From NCBI RefSeq assembly GCF_002019635.1, contig NZ_KV917372.1:1550001-1614000 (forward strand): a DNA stretch of 64,000 nt, written 5' to 3'. Made by a program: the position numbers and the translations under genes. Origin of the DNA: Metabacillus halosaccharovorans (GTDB lineage Bacteria; Bacillota; Bacilli; Bacillales; Bacillaceae). The notes under the pieces were generated by a model, which was not told where the DNA came from, did no database searches, and saw only the letters and a program-made list of their open reading frames with translations. Shown piece by piece: positions 8,441 through 19,000 of this stretch (its first letter is position 1; each line of letters starts with the position of its first letter).

Positions 8441-10254
8441 TAGCTCTTCAGCCTCCCTTTAAAAACAGACATCGTTATTTTTGTCCCCTTACCCTTTTCA
8501 CTTCTTACTTCCATTTGAAAAGCATTTCCAAATGTCATACACATTCTCTCGAAGACATTGGCAATCCCAATACTTGAAAAACCACTTTTATTTTGAACAT
8601 GAACTAACTCTGAGTTATTAGTGAGTCTTTTTTCAAAATTCGTTAATGTGGCTTCATCCATTCCTACTCCATTATCTTCAATCATAATATAAAAATCATT
8701 TTTTCTTACAAAAGCTTCAAGCTTAATTTTACCGGCACTTTGGTTTAATCCATGAATGATAGAATTTTCAATAATAGGTTGTAAGATAAAGCGTGGGATT
8801 ACTTCTAAATAAGCAGCATCAGTAACGTTGACTTCAAACTCCACCTTTTCCCTTTGACGCATGTTCATTAATTGAACGTAATCTGTTACGATGTCTATTT
8901 CTTCTTTAAAAGTAATCATCCCTTTGTCTTGATCAATGGTCATTCGTAATAATTTCGATAAAGAGCTAATCATTTCAGCACTCTCATAATCACCTTTTCT
9001 CATAACCTTCATTCGAATAGAGTTTAGAACGTTGAATAAAAAATGTGGGTTAATTTGCGCCTGCAGCATAGACAGTTCTGCTTTCCGCTTTCTATCTTGA
9101 GTTTCTGTTATTTCCCTAATCATCTCGTTGATTCGATCCAGCATTTGATCAAATGAGTTAGACAGTTGACCAATTTCATCTTTACTTTGAATATTTGAGC
9201 GAACGTTTAAATCTCCCTTTTGAACGGTAGTGGCCACTTTACCCAAATGGACGAGCGGCTTTGTCATCGTTTGTAATACATACGTTAATAACAGAAAAAA
9301 GACCACAAAAGAGATAAATTGCCCAATAAAGACTTTATGAAAGATTGAATTTATTTTAAAGATTGCTTGTTTGTATGGATTTACAGATACCAGTGTCCAA
9401 CCTGTATAAGAAATAGGATGACTGGCATAAAGGTAATTCTCATCAGAAGTTTCTATGATATTAGTAAAACCTGGCTTTTGGACTTCATCTTTATAAGTAA
9501 ATGTTGTTCCAATCTTTTCATTATTAATATGAGATAAAATTTTATATGAAGAATCCACCAACATCATTTCTTCTTTTCCAGGCAAACTTTCAAAGGCCTG
9601 TTTCACTTTCTCTTCCATAATTGTCACAACAACATACCCGTAAATTTTCAAATTAGCATCTCTTAACGGTCTGGCAACTGAAATTTGATATGGATTTGTC
9701 GCTTGTTCTGATTTAAACACAGTCGGCTGACTTCCTATCCAGATCGATTCATAACCAAAAACACGATCTAATTCTTTAAACCAAGGCTCTTCAAAAAGTT
9801 TCTTCGGGTCATAGTCACTGACAGGATAATTTGTGTAGTGCTCACCATTTTTCAGAAGAATCGTCACATATGACTTCTCACCAAGTAGGGTAATATTTTC
9901 GATTAACATCGAGACTTTACGATTTTCTAAGTAACTTTCATATTCTTCTTCCTGGTCTATTAGCTGTTTATCATTTTTAGCATTTTTCTTTAAAATTGAA
10001 CTTATCTCGGAATCCAACTGTACATAGTTTACGGCGTATAACATATCCTCAAAAAACTTATTGACATATTCTCCTGCTAATTTCAATTCCCTATTAGCAT
10101 TTGACATTGCCTGTTCTTTCATTGCATCCTTTGTTAAATAACTGGTAATAAAAAGGGTAATAATGGCAGGAATAACAAGACAGATGACAGATGTGATAAT
10201 AACTTTATTACGAAAAGAATAGGTTGTCAGCTTTTGAAGTATCGTATTCCACAC
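8440..10254 (-). CDS. YesM-type sensor histidine kinase
   Basis: A 604-residue sensor with a transmembrane segment near residues 16-39, an extracellular Cache-like sensor region of about 270 residues, and a second transmembrane segment near 308-329. A HAMP domain (MTKPLVHLGKVATTV) and a coiled linker follow. The His_kinase domain carries AQINPHFLFN with His404, and the HATPase_c domain has IIENSIIHG and EDNGVGMD. I set the start at the GTG at 10252-10254, six bases after GGAGGAGG. A TTG at 10326 would add 24 residues but lacks a ribosome binding site. It probably senses a polysaccharide breakdown product. The cre site at 10291-10305 lies in its leader. Confidence 0.92.
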   Translation of the reverse strand: MWNTILQKLTTYSFRNKVIITSVICLVIPAIITLFITSYLTKDAMKEQAMSNANRELKLAGEYVNKFFEDMLYAVNYVQLDSEISSILKKNAKNDKQLIDQEEEYESYLENRKVSMLIENITLLGEKSYVTILLKNGEHYTNYPVSDYDPKKLFEEPWFKELDRVFGYESIWIGSQPTVFKSEQATNPYQISVARPLRDANLKIYGYVVVTIMEEKVKQAFESLPGKEEMMLVDSSYKILSHINNEKIGTTFTYKDEVQKPGFTNIIETSDENYLYASHPISYTGWTLVSVNPYKQAIFKINSIFHKVFIGQFISFVVFFLLLTYVLQTMTKPLVHLGKVATTVQKGDLNVRSNIQSKDEIGQLSNSFDQMLDRINEMIREITETQDRKRKAELSMLQAQINPHFLFNVLNSIRMKVMRKGDYESAEMISSLSKLLRMTIDQDKGMITFKEEIDIVTDYVQLMNMRQREKVEFEVNVTDAAYLEVIPRFILQPIIENSIIHGLNQSAGKIKLEAFVRKNDFYIMIEDNGVGMDEATLTNFEKRLTNNSELVHVQNKSGFSSIGIANVFERMCMTFGNAFQMEVRSEKGKGTKITMSVFKGRLKS

Positions 10255-10290
10255 AAAATTCCTCCTCCAATAAAAGGATAAGACACAAGC

Positions 10291-10305
10291 AGAAAACGCT
10301 CTCAA
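10291..10305 (-). promoter_or_regulatory. cre-like site upstream of sensor kinase gene
   Basis: On the minus strand the sequence TTGAGAGCGTTTTCT differs from WTGNAANCGNWNNCW at one fixed position. It lies 37 bases before the kinase GTG start, where CcpA could block transcription into the kinase, regulator, DUF2264 and lyase genes. Confidence 0.55.
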
Positions 10306-10387
10306 CCTCTGCGTATATCTTATCAACTAGTTATTGAATATTGTCGATTATTTCGATGTCTAAAACACTGTCTTGTTTATTAATAAC

Positions 10388-11515
10388 TTACCAGAATAGT
10401 TGTCTATTTCCTTTTAAAACCGCAAGACCTTCAACAAAGAAATAATCACCGTAAATAAGCGGTACATCTATGTTCTTACCTTCCGGATAATGACTTGTAC
10501 CTTCAAGAATTAAACCATCCTCTTCTACAGTGTCCCAAGCTCCGTAATTCTCATATAAAGACTTAATTATTTTTATGCCCGATTCTTTGTATATTTTAGA
10601 TTCTGTCTCACTTACCTGTTCAGATAATAACAATAGTCCGCATGCTGTAATTGCACCTGCTGAAGAATCCCGATGCTTTGTTATGTTCTCCGGAAGTCTA
10701 AAATCCCAATGTGGTACATAATCTTCCGGCAGGTTTGCAAGGAAGAAGTGTGAAACATTTTTCGCTGCCTGTAGATATTTATCCTCTTTTGTATACTTAT
10801 AAAGAAGAGAAAGTCCATAAACAGCCCATGATGCTCCGCGGGACCACGCTGATTCAGGTGCAAAACCTTGACCTCCAATTGCCTCAACTCTTTCACCAGT
10901 CTCTGGATCAAATCGAATAATATGATACACTGATCCATCTTTTCGTATGAAATGATCCAATACGGTTTCCCCATGTTTTTTAGCAACAATACTATATCTT
11001 GGATCTCCTGTTACTTCTGTCGCCCAAAACAATAATGGTAAATTCATTAAACAATCAATAATGGCCCATCCTGCATTATCCTCACCTTCGTGCCATGGAT
11101 TCCAAGCTCTAATATAGTTTCCTGATGCATTAAACCTTCCCATTAATAAGTTTGCAACTAACAATGCACGTCTTTTGGAGTCTTCATCATTTAATAGTTT
11201 ATATCTTGCAACACTTGTTAGTGTCCACATGAATCCCATATCATGATCTAATTTATAGTAATCTGTGATAACATGATCGAGCTGTTCTTCACATTGTTCC
11301 GCTATTTCCTTAAATGAATTATTTTTTGTGTCACGATACAATAGCCATAAAAGCCCCGGCCAAAATCCTGCCGTCCACCATGATGGAGATTCTAAATGAT
11401 AATCTCCTTTTACACTTGCATGCGGAAAGTTTGCACCAATTTTCACACTCGTTCTTTCCACTTTAGAAATGACTTTTTGCCATGCTTCCTCAACCCAAGC
11501 TAAATTAGTAGACAT
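10388..11515 (-). CDS. GH88 unsaturated glucuronyl hydrolase
   Basis: A 375-residue alpha/alpha-barrel protein. It matches family GH88 along its length: SPSWWTAGFWPGLLW (44-58), LDHDMGF with Asp92, AIIDCLMNLPLLFWA with Asp154, and GQGFAPESAWSRGASW. Asp92 and Asp154 correspond to the two catalytic Asp residues of the Bacillus sp. GL1 enzyme. GH88 enzymes hydrate the C4=C5 double bond of unsaturated uronic acids left by polysaccharide lyases and release a keto-uronate. It has no signal peptide, so it acts on imported lyase products. It follows the solute-binding protein gene after a nested hairpin (11557-11619) and precedes the sensor kinase. Confidence 0.94.
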   Translation of the reverse strand: MSTNLAWVEEAWQKVISKVERTSVKIGANFPHASVKGDYHLESPSWWTAGFWPGLLWLLYRDTKNNSFKEIAEQCEEQLDHVITDYYKLDHDMGFMWTLTSVARYKLLNDEDSKRRALLVANLLMGRFNASGNYIRAWNPWHEGEDNAGWAIIDCLMNLPLLFWATEVTGDPRYSIVAKKHGETVLDHFIRKDGSVYHIIRFDPETGERVEAIGGQGFAPESAWSRGASWAVYGLSLLYKYTKEDKYLQAAKNVSHFFLANLPEDYVPHWDFRLPENITKHRDSSAGAITACGLLLLSEQVSETESKIYKESGIKIIKSLYENYGAWDTVEEDGLILEGTSHYPEGKNIDVPLIYGDYFFVEGLAVLKGNRQLFW

Positions 11516-11556
11516 ATGATCACCTTTCTTTATTTTTTGTTAGTAATTAAAAGAAA

Positions 11557-11619
11557 GGGCGCCAGCTTTTGCTGTATCCAATTTCTCCACTCTATGGTGA
11601 GAAATTGACATTTACGCCC
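11557..11619 (-). promoter_or_regulatory. Nested intercistronic hairpin between SBP and GH88 genes
   Basis: An outer inverted repeat GGGCG (11557-11561)/CGCCC (11615-11619) encloses an inner 9-bp stem, CAATTTCTC (11579-11587)/GAGAAATTG (11599-11607). The minus strand has no T-run after it. It is therefore more likely an mRNA-stabilising or partially attenuating hairpin that raises expression of the upstream binding-protein gene than a full terminator. Confidence 0.5.
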
Positions 11620-11641
11620 GAACCTAATATATTTCAAATGA

Positions 11642-13003
11642 TTATTTATTATTATCGATAATTTCTTGTGCTCTTTCTTGAGTTGCTTTTATCGTTGCAT
11701 CAATATCTTGATCACCTAATATCAACTTTTCGTACTCTTCATTTACAACTTTGTACAACTCTGCTTGATATGGTACAGGTGGAATAATCTTAGATGATTT
11801 TGCCCCTTTTAATACATTCACTAACGATTCTTTATCTACTTTTTCTGGTGTTGCCGTACCTGCCAGAATGCCGTCAATAATAGAATCTAAGTCTTCTTCA
11901 CTTACACCATTCCAGGAAGGAACATTTTTCCCTTGAACCACTTGCCCTTCAGTTGTATACCAACGAATAAATGTATATGCTTCTTCCTTATGTTCAGAAT
12001 TAGCAGCTACAGACATAAAGTCCGTTGTAACCGGGGAAAATCCACCAGCATCTCCCTCTTCATTTTTTGGATAAGGAGCTACTGCTACATTAAAGTCTAA
12101 TGGGAACTGATCCGTACCACCCAGCTCAGTGTTCATCCAGCTGCCAATTAACACCATACTTGCATCTTGACCAAAGAATTGATTACGGTAATGAAGCTTC
12201 TGTGAAATGATATCTGTATATGGTGTCGCTGACTTATCTATCTTCTCCATTTGTTCTCTCATTTCCAAAGTCTTTTTAAATAGTGGACTGTCGAAATTAG
12301 ATGTGCCATCAGCTTTTACAAATTCTGTATTATCTTCTTCACTGGCAAGAGCTAATTTCATAAACTCCATCCAGCCTCCACCTTGAGGACCATGAAAATA
12401 GGTTCCATAATGATCGTCTGTTGTAAGCTTTTTCGCATATTCCATATACTCATCCCATGTCCAATCAGCCGGTACTTCAAGTCCTGCTTCATCTAAGTGA
12501 TTTTTGTTTAATAATACATACCAAGGATTAAACTTACCTGGAAGTGCGTAATAGCTATCATTAATCTTTGTATCTACTTTATATTCTTCATTTAACTCGT
12601 ATCCTTCTTCTTCAATAAATTCATCAATTGGCGCAACCATTCCTAACGCTACCCTTTGGGCATAACTAGCTGGATCACTAAACATTAAGACATCTAATTG
12701 CTCGCCGGATGCAGCAGCTAAATCTAACTTCTGCGTTGCTTCCTGTGTGTCACCCTTTTCACTCAGGATAACGAGATCTACATCAATTTTGGGAAATTCT
12801 TCTTCAAATGCAGCGATGGTTTTTTCCCAATTATAGCTTGTTTCATTACCATGTGTATGGAATTTAATCGTAACCGCTTCGTCAGACCCCTTACTATCAG
12901 TTTCTGTCCCGGAGGTACTTTCTCCACCACCTCCTGAACAACCTGCCAGCACTCCAATTAACATAGTAGAAGCTGCTAATGTTGACCAAAACTTCCTTTT
13001 CAT
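11642..13003 (-). CDS. Sugar ABC transporter solute-binding lipoprotein
   Basis: A 453-residue family 1 extracellular solute-binding protein. The signal peptide ends in the lipobox LAGC with Cys22, so the mature protein is a membrane-anchored lipoprotein. A Gly/Ser/Thr-rich linker follows, then the binding domain (EAGLEVPADWTWDEYMEYAKKL; FFGQDASMVLIGSWM). AAAGGGGG precedes the ATG. It delivers oligosaccharides to the two permeases encoded just upstream on the same strand. Its ligand is not predictable, but the GH88 and lyase neighbours suggest uronate-containing oligosaccharides. Confidence 0.93.
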   Translation of the reverse strand: MKRKFWSTLAASTMLIGVLAGCSGGGGESTSGTETDSKGSDEAVTIKFHTHGNETSYNWEKTIAAFEEEFPKIDVDLVILSEKGDTQEATQKLDLAAASGEQLDVLMFSDPASYAQRVALGMVAPIDEFIEEEGYELNEEYKVDTKINDSYYALPGKFNPWYVLLNKNHLDEAGLEVPADWTWDEYMEYAKKLTTDDHYGTYFHGPQGGGWMEFMKLALASEEDNTEFVKADGTSNFDSPLFKKTLEMREQMEKIDKSATPYTDIISQKLHYRNQFFGQDASMVLIGSWMNTELGGTDQFPLDFNVAVAPYPKNEEGDAGGFSPVTTDFMSVAANSEHKEEAYTFIRWYTTEGQVVQGKNVPSWNGVSEEDLDSIIDGILAGTATPEKVDKESLVNVLKGAKSSKIIPPVPYQAELYKVVNEEYEKLILGDQDIDATIKATQERAQEIIDNNK

Positions 13004-13141
13004 ACTATATTTCCCCCTTTAATTAGCTTACTTTATTGTAAACCCTTACACAACACATTTTAGCAAAGGCGTTTATCCTAGTTATAATAATAATTTTACC
13101 CATCTCGGAAATTATTTGACTTTCATAGTAGAAATCTACTA

Positions 13142-13975
13142 TTAACCTTTTACCCCGCCTAATGCAATTCCTTCAATTACTTGTTTTTGACCAATTATGA
13201 ACACAATTAACAATGGTAGAATGGCAGATACAGCAGCAGCCATTATTAATGAATAAAATTCTCCATTAATTGTTGTAAACTTTTGCATAGCTAATTGAAT
13301 GGTATAAAGTGCGTCTGTACGTAAAAAAATTAATGGATTTTGATAATCGTTCCAAGTCCATATAAATCTTAATATGGCATATGTTGCAACAGCCGGCCTT
13401 ACAATCGGCAATGCGATAGACCAAAAGATCCTCCAATGACCTGCACCGTCAATTTTTGCAGCATCAATATATTCATTATGAATCCCCATAAAGAACTGCC
13501 TGAGCATAAATGTTCCTAAAACACTAAAGCTTCCCAATAGAATAAGACCTAAATGACTATCAAATAATCCAATATTTCGATATAAAATAAACTGTGGAAC
13601 TAAACTTGCCTGTGGCGGAACCATGTATGTTGCCAGAACGATAATAAATAACCATTTCCCTGCAGGAAAATTAACTTTTGAAAAACCATAAGCAGCTAAA
13701 GCAGAAACTGTGCATGAAACCAATGTTGTCAACACCGCAACCTTGATTGAGTTCCAATAATAGATATAAAATGGAAAGTCACCAAACCAAACTTGTTGAT
13801 AGTTATTAAACCCGTTCCATCTTTCAGGTATCCACTCAATAGGAAATTTAAATACATCTGCTTCTATTTTAAATGAAGTTGATAGCATCCATACAAAAGG
13901 CAATAAAAACAAAATACTGATCAGGAAAACAACAATCGTTATAATGAGTTTTTGAGCATTTAATTGCTTAGTCAT
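13142..13975 (-). CDS. Carbohydrate ABC transporter permease (MalG type)
   Basis: A 277-residue inner-membrane permease with about six helices. The EAA loop reads EYIDAAKIDGAGHWRIFWSIALPIVRPA (residues about 167-194), which docks the ATPase. The C-terminus GIALGGVKG is typical of CUT1 permeases. It starts 12 bases after the stop of the partner permease. A 138-base gap with a small hairpin separates it from the binding-protein gene downstream. There is no ATPase gene in the operon, as is usual in Bacillus, where a shared MsmX-type ATPase energises several importers. Confidence 0.93.
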   Translation of the reverse strand: MTKQLNAQKLIITIVVFLISILFLLPFVWMLSTSFKIEADVFKFPIEWIPERWNGFNNYQQVWFGDFPFYIYYWNSIKVAVLTTLVSCTVSALAAYGFSKVNFPAGKWLFIIVLATYMVPPQASLVPQFILYRNIGLFDSHLGLILLGSFSVLGTFMLRQFFMGIHNEYIDAAKIDGAGHWRIFWSIALPIVRPAVATYAILRFIWTWNDYQNPLIFLRTDALYTIQLAMQKFTTINGEFYSLIMAAAVSAILPLLIVFIIGQKQVIEGIALGGVKG

Positions 13976-13987
13976 ATAGTTCCCCCC

Positions 13988-14926
13988 TTAATAATTAACC
14001 CATTTCTTTTGGCCAACCCATTGGAATATCGTGATTAAAAATACAATAAAGAATAAGATAACCGCCATTGCAGATGAATAACCAATATCCAAATTAACAA
14101 AAGCTGTGTCATACAAATGCCAAACCAGCATACTAGTTGAGTGTAAAGGACCACCTTTTGTTAAAACAGCAATCAAATCAAACACTTTAAATGTTGAAAT
14201 GATTCCTGTGATTAGTAAGAAAAATGATGTTGGAGAGACCATAGGAAACGTTATATGACGAAATTTCACCCAGGAACTCGCCCCATCCATCTCTGCTGCT
14301 TCATATAATTCTAGAGGAATTGATTGAAGGCCGGCAATATAGATAATTAAGTTAAAGCCTACGGAAATCCATATTTGAATGATCATGACAGATAGTAACG
14401 CAAAATTAGGATCCGCTATCCACAGTGGAGGATTTTCAATCCCTAATGACATAAGCGTCTGATTAATCGGTCCTGAGGAAGGGTGAAATAAAACTTGCCA
14501 AACAACCGCAATCGCCACGACACTTGAAATGTAAGGCATGAAAAACGCAACTTTAAAATAACTTTTCATGTAAACGCTTTTATCGATAACCACAGCTAAG
14601 AGTAAAGAAACAGCCATACAAATCGGCACTGTAAATAAGAAAATCCCGTTATTTAATAATGATTTCAGGAACACTTTATCTCCCATTAATTCTTTGAAGT
14701 TTTCAAAACCTACCCACTTCAGCTGATCAATACTTTGGATAAACTTCCAATCTGAAAAACTTAGTATAAATGTAGCGAAGATTGGTAGTAATACTAATAC
14801 AGAAACACCAATCAGCATTGGAGATACAAATAAAAAACCTGCCAGACTTTCGGTCTTTTCAGTTGATCCTTTTTTTCTCCTTGTTAGTACTTTTGAGAAT
14901 GTGTTAATTTCTGCTTTCGAGTCCAT
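13988..14926 (-). CDS. Carbohydrate ABC transporter permease (MalF/UgpA type)
   Basis: A 312-residue permease with a cytoplasmic N-terminus and about six helices. The EAA loop is ELYEAAEMDGASSWVKFRHITFPMVSP (residues about 206-232), and TKGGPLHSTSMLVWHLYDTAF follows, as in CUT1 sugar importers. A hairpin terminator lies upstream (15060-15089), so the importer probably starts from its own promoter between 14927 and 15059. AGAGGTGAT precedes the ATG. It forms a heterodimeric channel with the permease at 13142-13975. Confidence 0.93.
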   Translation of the reverse strand: MDSKAEINTFSKVLTRRKKGSTEKTESLAGFLFVSPMLIGVSVLVLLPIFATFILSFSDWKFIQSIDQLKWVGFENFKELMGDKVFLKSLLNNGIFLFTVPICMAVSLLLAVVIDKSVYMKSYFKVAFFMPYISSVVAIAVVWQVLFHPSSGPINQTLMSLGIENPPLWIADPNFALLSVMIIQIWISVGFNLIIYIAGLQSIPLELYEAAEMDGASSWVKFRHITFPMVSPTSFFLLITGIISTFKVFDLIAVLTKGGPLHSTSMLVWHLYDTAFVNLDIGYSSAMAVILFFIVFLITIFQWVGQKKWVNY

Positions 14927-15059
14927 TAGGTATCACCTCTCTTTTAATATGTATTTATTATAGAAAAAACATCATTGCAAACCTTAACGGTATTTTGATG
15001 AAAGTTACAACATTTTTTACTTCTTTGGGTTTGCCTTAAAATTTAGAAAACAACAAAAA

Positions 15060-15089
15060 ACACCCAAGACCATTAGGTTAATAGGGTGT
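15060..15089 (-). terminator. Terminator after the yesL-like gene
   Basis: The inverted repeat ACACCC/GGGTGT is followed on the minus strand by TTTTTTG. It separates the YesL-like gene from the ABC importer genes, so the two are probably separate or partly attenuated transcripts. Confidence 0.65.
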
Positions 15090-15115
15090 CTTTAATAAAA
15101 ATTCAACTATTCTTT

Positions 15116-15739
15116 TTAAACATCCACACCAGGACTCATTTTTGGAAAGATCGAGTAAGAAAAGTACGTGAGTGCAAAAGCTATTCCACTACCTAAAAAA
15201 AGAAAAGCAACACCAGGAAAAAGTAAACTAATGAACAGACCAGTTCCGACGGCGAGAACCATCATGAAAGTACGTAATGGAAAAGAGGTTCCTAATAAAA
15301 TAGAAGACTTATAATAATGAAGGATTGAGCCCTCAAAATGTACATATACAGGAAATATATATAGGAAGATAATCGTTAAAATAATAGACATTATTACAAA
15401 ACATGTTAAGAAAATATAATGCAGTAATCCTTGCATTGCCTGAATCAATACTAAATCAATATACATAAAAGCTATGACAACTAATAATGACCCCAAAAGA
15501 ATATTTGCCTTTTTGAACTCTCGTTTATAGACATCCCAAAACGAAGAAAAGATTGAAATGTTATGCTCTCCCATCATCCATTTACGTATTATTGTAAATA
15601 AAGCTACCGTTGAAGGTGCTATTCCAAATAATATAAGACCGGCTAATGTAAAGAACATCCATAATAGATTTACATAAGCAAGTTTACTAATCCAATCACA
15701 AATTCTGTATATGCCTCCTGTCCAACCGGTTGTTTCCAT
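15116..15739 (-). CDS. YesL-like DUF624 membrane protein
   Basis: A 207-residue protein with about five hydrophobic segments and the DUF624 N-terminus (ICDWISKLAYVNLLWMFFTLAG, then APSTVALFTIIRKW). In B. subtilis the related yesL heads the rhamnogalacturonan-utilisation cluster, beside a sensor pair and ABC genes as here. Its biochemical role is unknown. GAGGAGGGG precedes the ATG. The position at the head of the importer block suggests a part in oligosaccharide uptake or its regulation. Confidence 0.88.
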   Translation of the reverse strand: METTGWTGGIYRICDWISKLAYVNLLWMFFTLAGLILFGIAPSTVALFTIIRKWMMGEHNISIFSSFWDVYKREFKKANILLGSLLVVIAFMYIDLVLIQAMQGLLHYIFLTCFVIMSIILTIIFLYIFPVYVHFEGSILHYYKSSILLGTSFPLRTFMMVLAVGTGLFISLLFPGVAFLFLGSGIAFALTYFSYSIFPKMSPGVDV

Positions 15740-15905
15740 TCTTTTCCCCTCCTCGTTGGTGCAATAATACCTTTATAATAAATTGTGTCCCCTTTTTTGA
15801 GTATAATTTTTTTTACTCATTTTAGTATTATTTTTACTTTTATGAATCGAATATTCACTTATAAGTACAATAGCTTTCTTCACTTAGACATCCCATACTA
15901 AGAAA

Positions 15906-15929
15906 ACCCGGGCTAAACATAACCCAGGT
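15906..15929 (-). terminator. Terminator after the GH59-like gene
   Basis: On the minus strand ACCTGGG and CCCGGGT form a 7-bp GC-rich stem (one G-T pair) around a 10-base loop, followed by TTTTCTT. It lies 75 bases after the stop codon. Confidence 0.65.
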
Positions 15930-16004
15930 CTCAAAAGTGATATCGTCAGCACCTTTATAAATAATTGAGCCACAATACTATGAAGCAGTATGAACTTCTC
16001 AGTT

Positions 16005-19000
16005 TTACTCGTTTATTTTTTCAATTAATCCTTCAGCTGCTTCTATGAGCATAAACCTTGATTCTGCTACTTGATCTGTCGTTACCTGCGGATTTTTCAG
16101 AACTTTTTTTGCGTTCATGAATGCTTTATGGAAAATTTTCCAGCTTTCCTTTGTATAGTTTTTCTGTTCTTTATCTACATGTTCTTCATATAACAACTGC
16201 AGTTTTTCTTTATTAACCTCAACTTTGTTTTTTCCATTTATTATATCTATACCATCTAAAACAAATGTACCACCTTTTACAACTACTTTAGCCGTGTGCT
16301 TCTTATCTTTAAACCCTCGTATTTGATAGGATGTTTGTCTATCTCCCTTGGAGAAAATTCTAACATTCTCATCAATTAATTGATCATCTACATACACATC
16401 AATGACTGCATCAGGTGTTGCCCCAAATAAATTGAAGCCTGAACCTTTAAAATCAACTATCATACTACTACTGCTAGGACTATCCACTTTTGGTGTCCTG
16501 TAGATATTTACTCCTCGATAATCCATGTACGTTTCTTTCGGTTCATTATCCTTTAAGGAAACCTTTAAAGTATGTGCTTTTTCTTCAAGTCCCCTTACGG
16601 AGTACCTCACACCTGTGTCCGTGTCTACAGCAAAATCGCCCATATCCTCACCATCAAGCTCAAAGTTATAAAGGCTTTTATCACCTGTTCCCGATAAGTA
16701 ATCAATACCTGATCCATAAAAGTTAATGAATAGATATGGATCATCATTAAAGTTCGCCCAAGCATTTGTTTGATTTGAACCCCAGGTATTATTTTTTCTA
16801 TAGGCATAAACGGTATTCTCTTCATTACCAATAAGTGATTCATCCGTAATTTTCACCAGATCATTAGGAGCTAATTTTTGGACCGATAAAACAGGGTCAT
16901 TTGTTTCAATTTCTACTTTACTAAAGCTTAGATACTTTTCTTTTGCTACCACTTTAAGAGTATGTTCTGTATCCTCAAGGACTTCCGATGACCACACTTC
17001 CTGATGAATTTCACTGTTGTTTAAATAATTCGCTTCACCAACTAAATTTCCATCCAAATATATGTCAGCTGTTCCCTTCGAAGGATTTGTTATCCCATAT
17101 AACCTAACTTCTGTCCCCTTAAATTTAATTTCCAAGGAACCATCTGAGGTCCAAGCATTCGAATTATTGGAAGACCAACTACCTGAATAAAATACTTTAT
17201 TTAATGTGCCTTGCACTGCAGTCGAGTCACCATGTTCAACCGTCAGTCCGTTCCAAACAGGGATATCTGTTGCAGCTGTCATTTGTGTTCGGTTAAAATG
17301 CGCATAACCTGCTTGTGTATAACTCCACTTTCCAACATACCCAATTGGATTTAATTTATCTTTGTTGTTTAAAGCTTCTTCTTCAGTTTCATATTTTTTT
17401 CCTTGTGCGCTGTCAACCTTTTCTGACTCATAGGTGTATCCCTTGATCGGATCTACACGTAAATTATCAATTAGAGTTTCATAGTACCCGGAACCTAATA
17501 CAACTCTTCCAGCCATTACCGTTGAGTTTTCATCTATATACGCAGCGATTTTCTTTCCATCAAGGTAAAGAGTAAATTCATTTTCTTTCGCTTCAAATGC
17601 TAAATTGTGCCAAACCTTGTTGTTGAATTTCTCAATTTTCCCACTCTCAACAACATTACCTGTTTTGAGAATTTCATATGTGCCATCACGATATACACGA
17701 GCATTGTATGGTGCGTATGAATCCGCCCCACCCGCTTTCACTTGACGTACTCCAATTAATGCATAATTACTTCTACCTTCTACTTCCGGTGTATGTGTAT
17801 CTAATAAAAAGTCGTAAGAAACTTTATAATTGACCCAGCGGTGATCACCTATTGTAGTATTCGGGTTACTATTAGAGGCTGATCCATCTGTTCCACCCCA
17901 AACTGCCCAATCAGCTCCGATAATGTCAGGAGTCATTTTTTGCTGCAGCATATTACCATGAGCTTTTGCATCAGGTATTTTAAGATCAGTCCGTTTTGCA
18001 CTTCCACTTGTGACAGGTTTCGTTGCTTTTTTGACAACCTCAAATGCTCCGATTTGATCTGTTGTATAACGTGGAGTACCTCCCCTTCTTTCAACATAAT
18101 CTCTTCCTTTTTCATCATCCGGATATTGTCTATATTCAAAATCATCCTTATATGGAAGTGACATAATCTTGTCTTTTGATAAATCAGCAGGACTTGATTC
18201 ATATTCAAAATCATCTATTTTAGATTTATTATCCAATGTGGAAATTGTCACGATTGAATATGGTTTCACTTCAATCTCGTATTCACCTTTTTGAGGTTTA
18301 ATAACATTGTTGTTCTTAAACCAATTCGCATCATATGCTTGACCTTTATCAGGTCCCCGAGTTTCCCAAACATAAATTGGTGCATTTTCTTTGCCGCTTA
18401 AATTTTTCGCCTTGATTTTATATTTCCGGGTTTCCTTTGTATTGTTTGCAAAAACAGTTGTATAATCGTCTGTTTGCGGGTCTTTTAATGTAAGGTAGTT
18501 ATGAGTACTTGTGTCAACATCAACCCCTCCATCAAAGAAGTTCCCATCACTAAATGCTGCACCTTTCACATACATCCAGCGCTCATTTTCAGGTGTTGAG
18601 TGATCATCATATCCGACAAAGTTCATGACATGGCGAACTCCTTGTAACCCACCATCTACTTCATAAAAGCCTGACCATGGATCATATGCACTAATTAAGT
18701 GTTTTGGGTTGTATGCTGACCCTTCATAAAACGCTGCAACTGATGGCTGAAAATCAAAAGAAACAGCATTCAGCGGATTATTTTGTGCTCCTGTCCATGA
18801 ATAAACTGAAATGATTCGCGAAGTTACATCAATAATTCCTGCTTTTCCACCAAGCCCATTGTAATTCGGCTCCATATTTTCACGATAACGTGCATTAATC
18901 ATCGGAGCAATTCCTTCAGAAACCCAAACCTCTTTTGGCTTCTTCCCTTCATCAATTAACTTGTTTTGTAATTCAGTAAGCTCATTAGAACCAGTTAACC

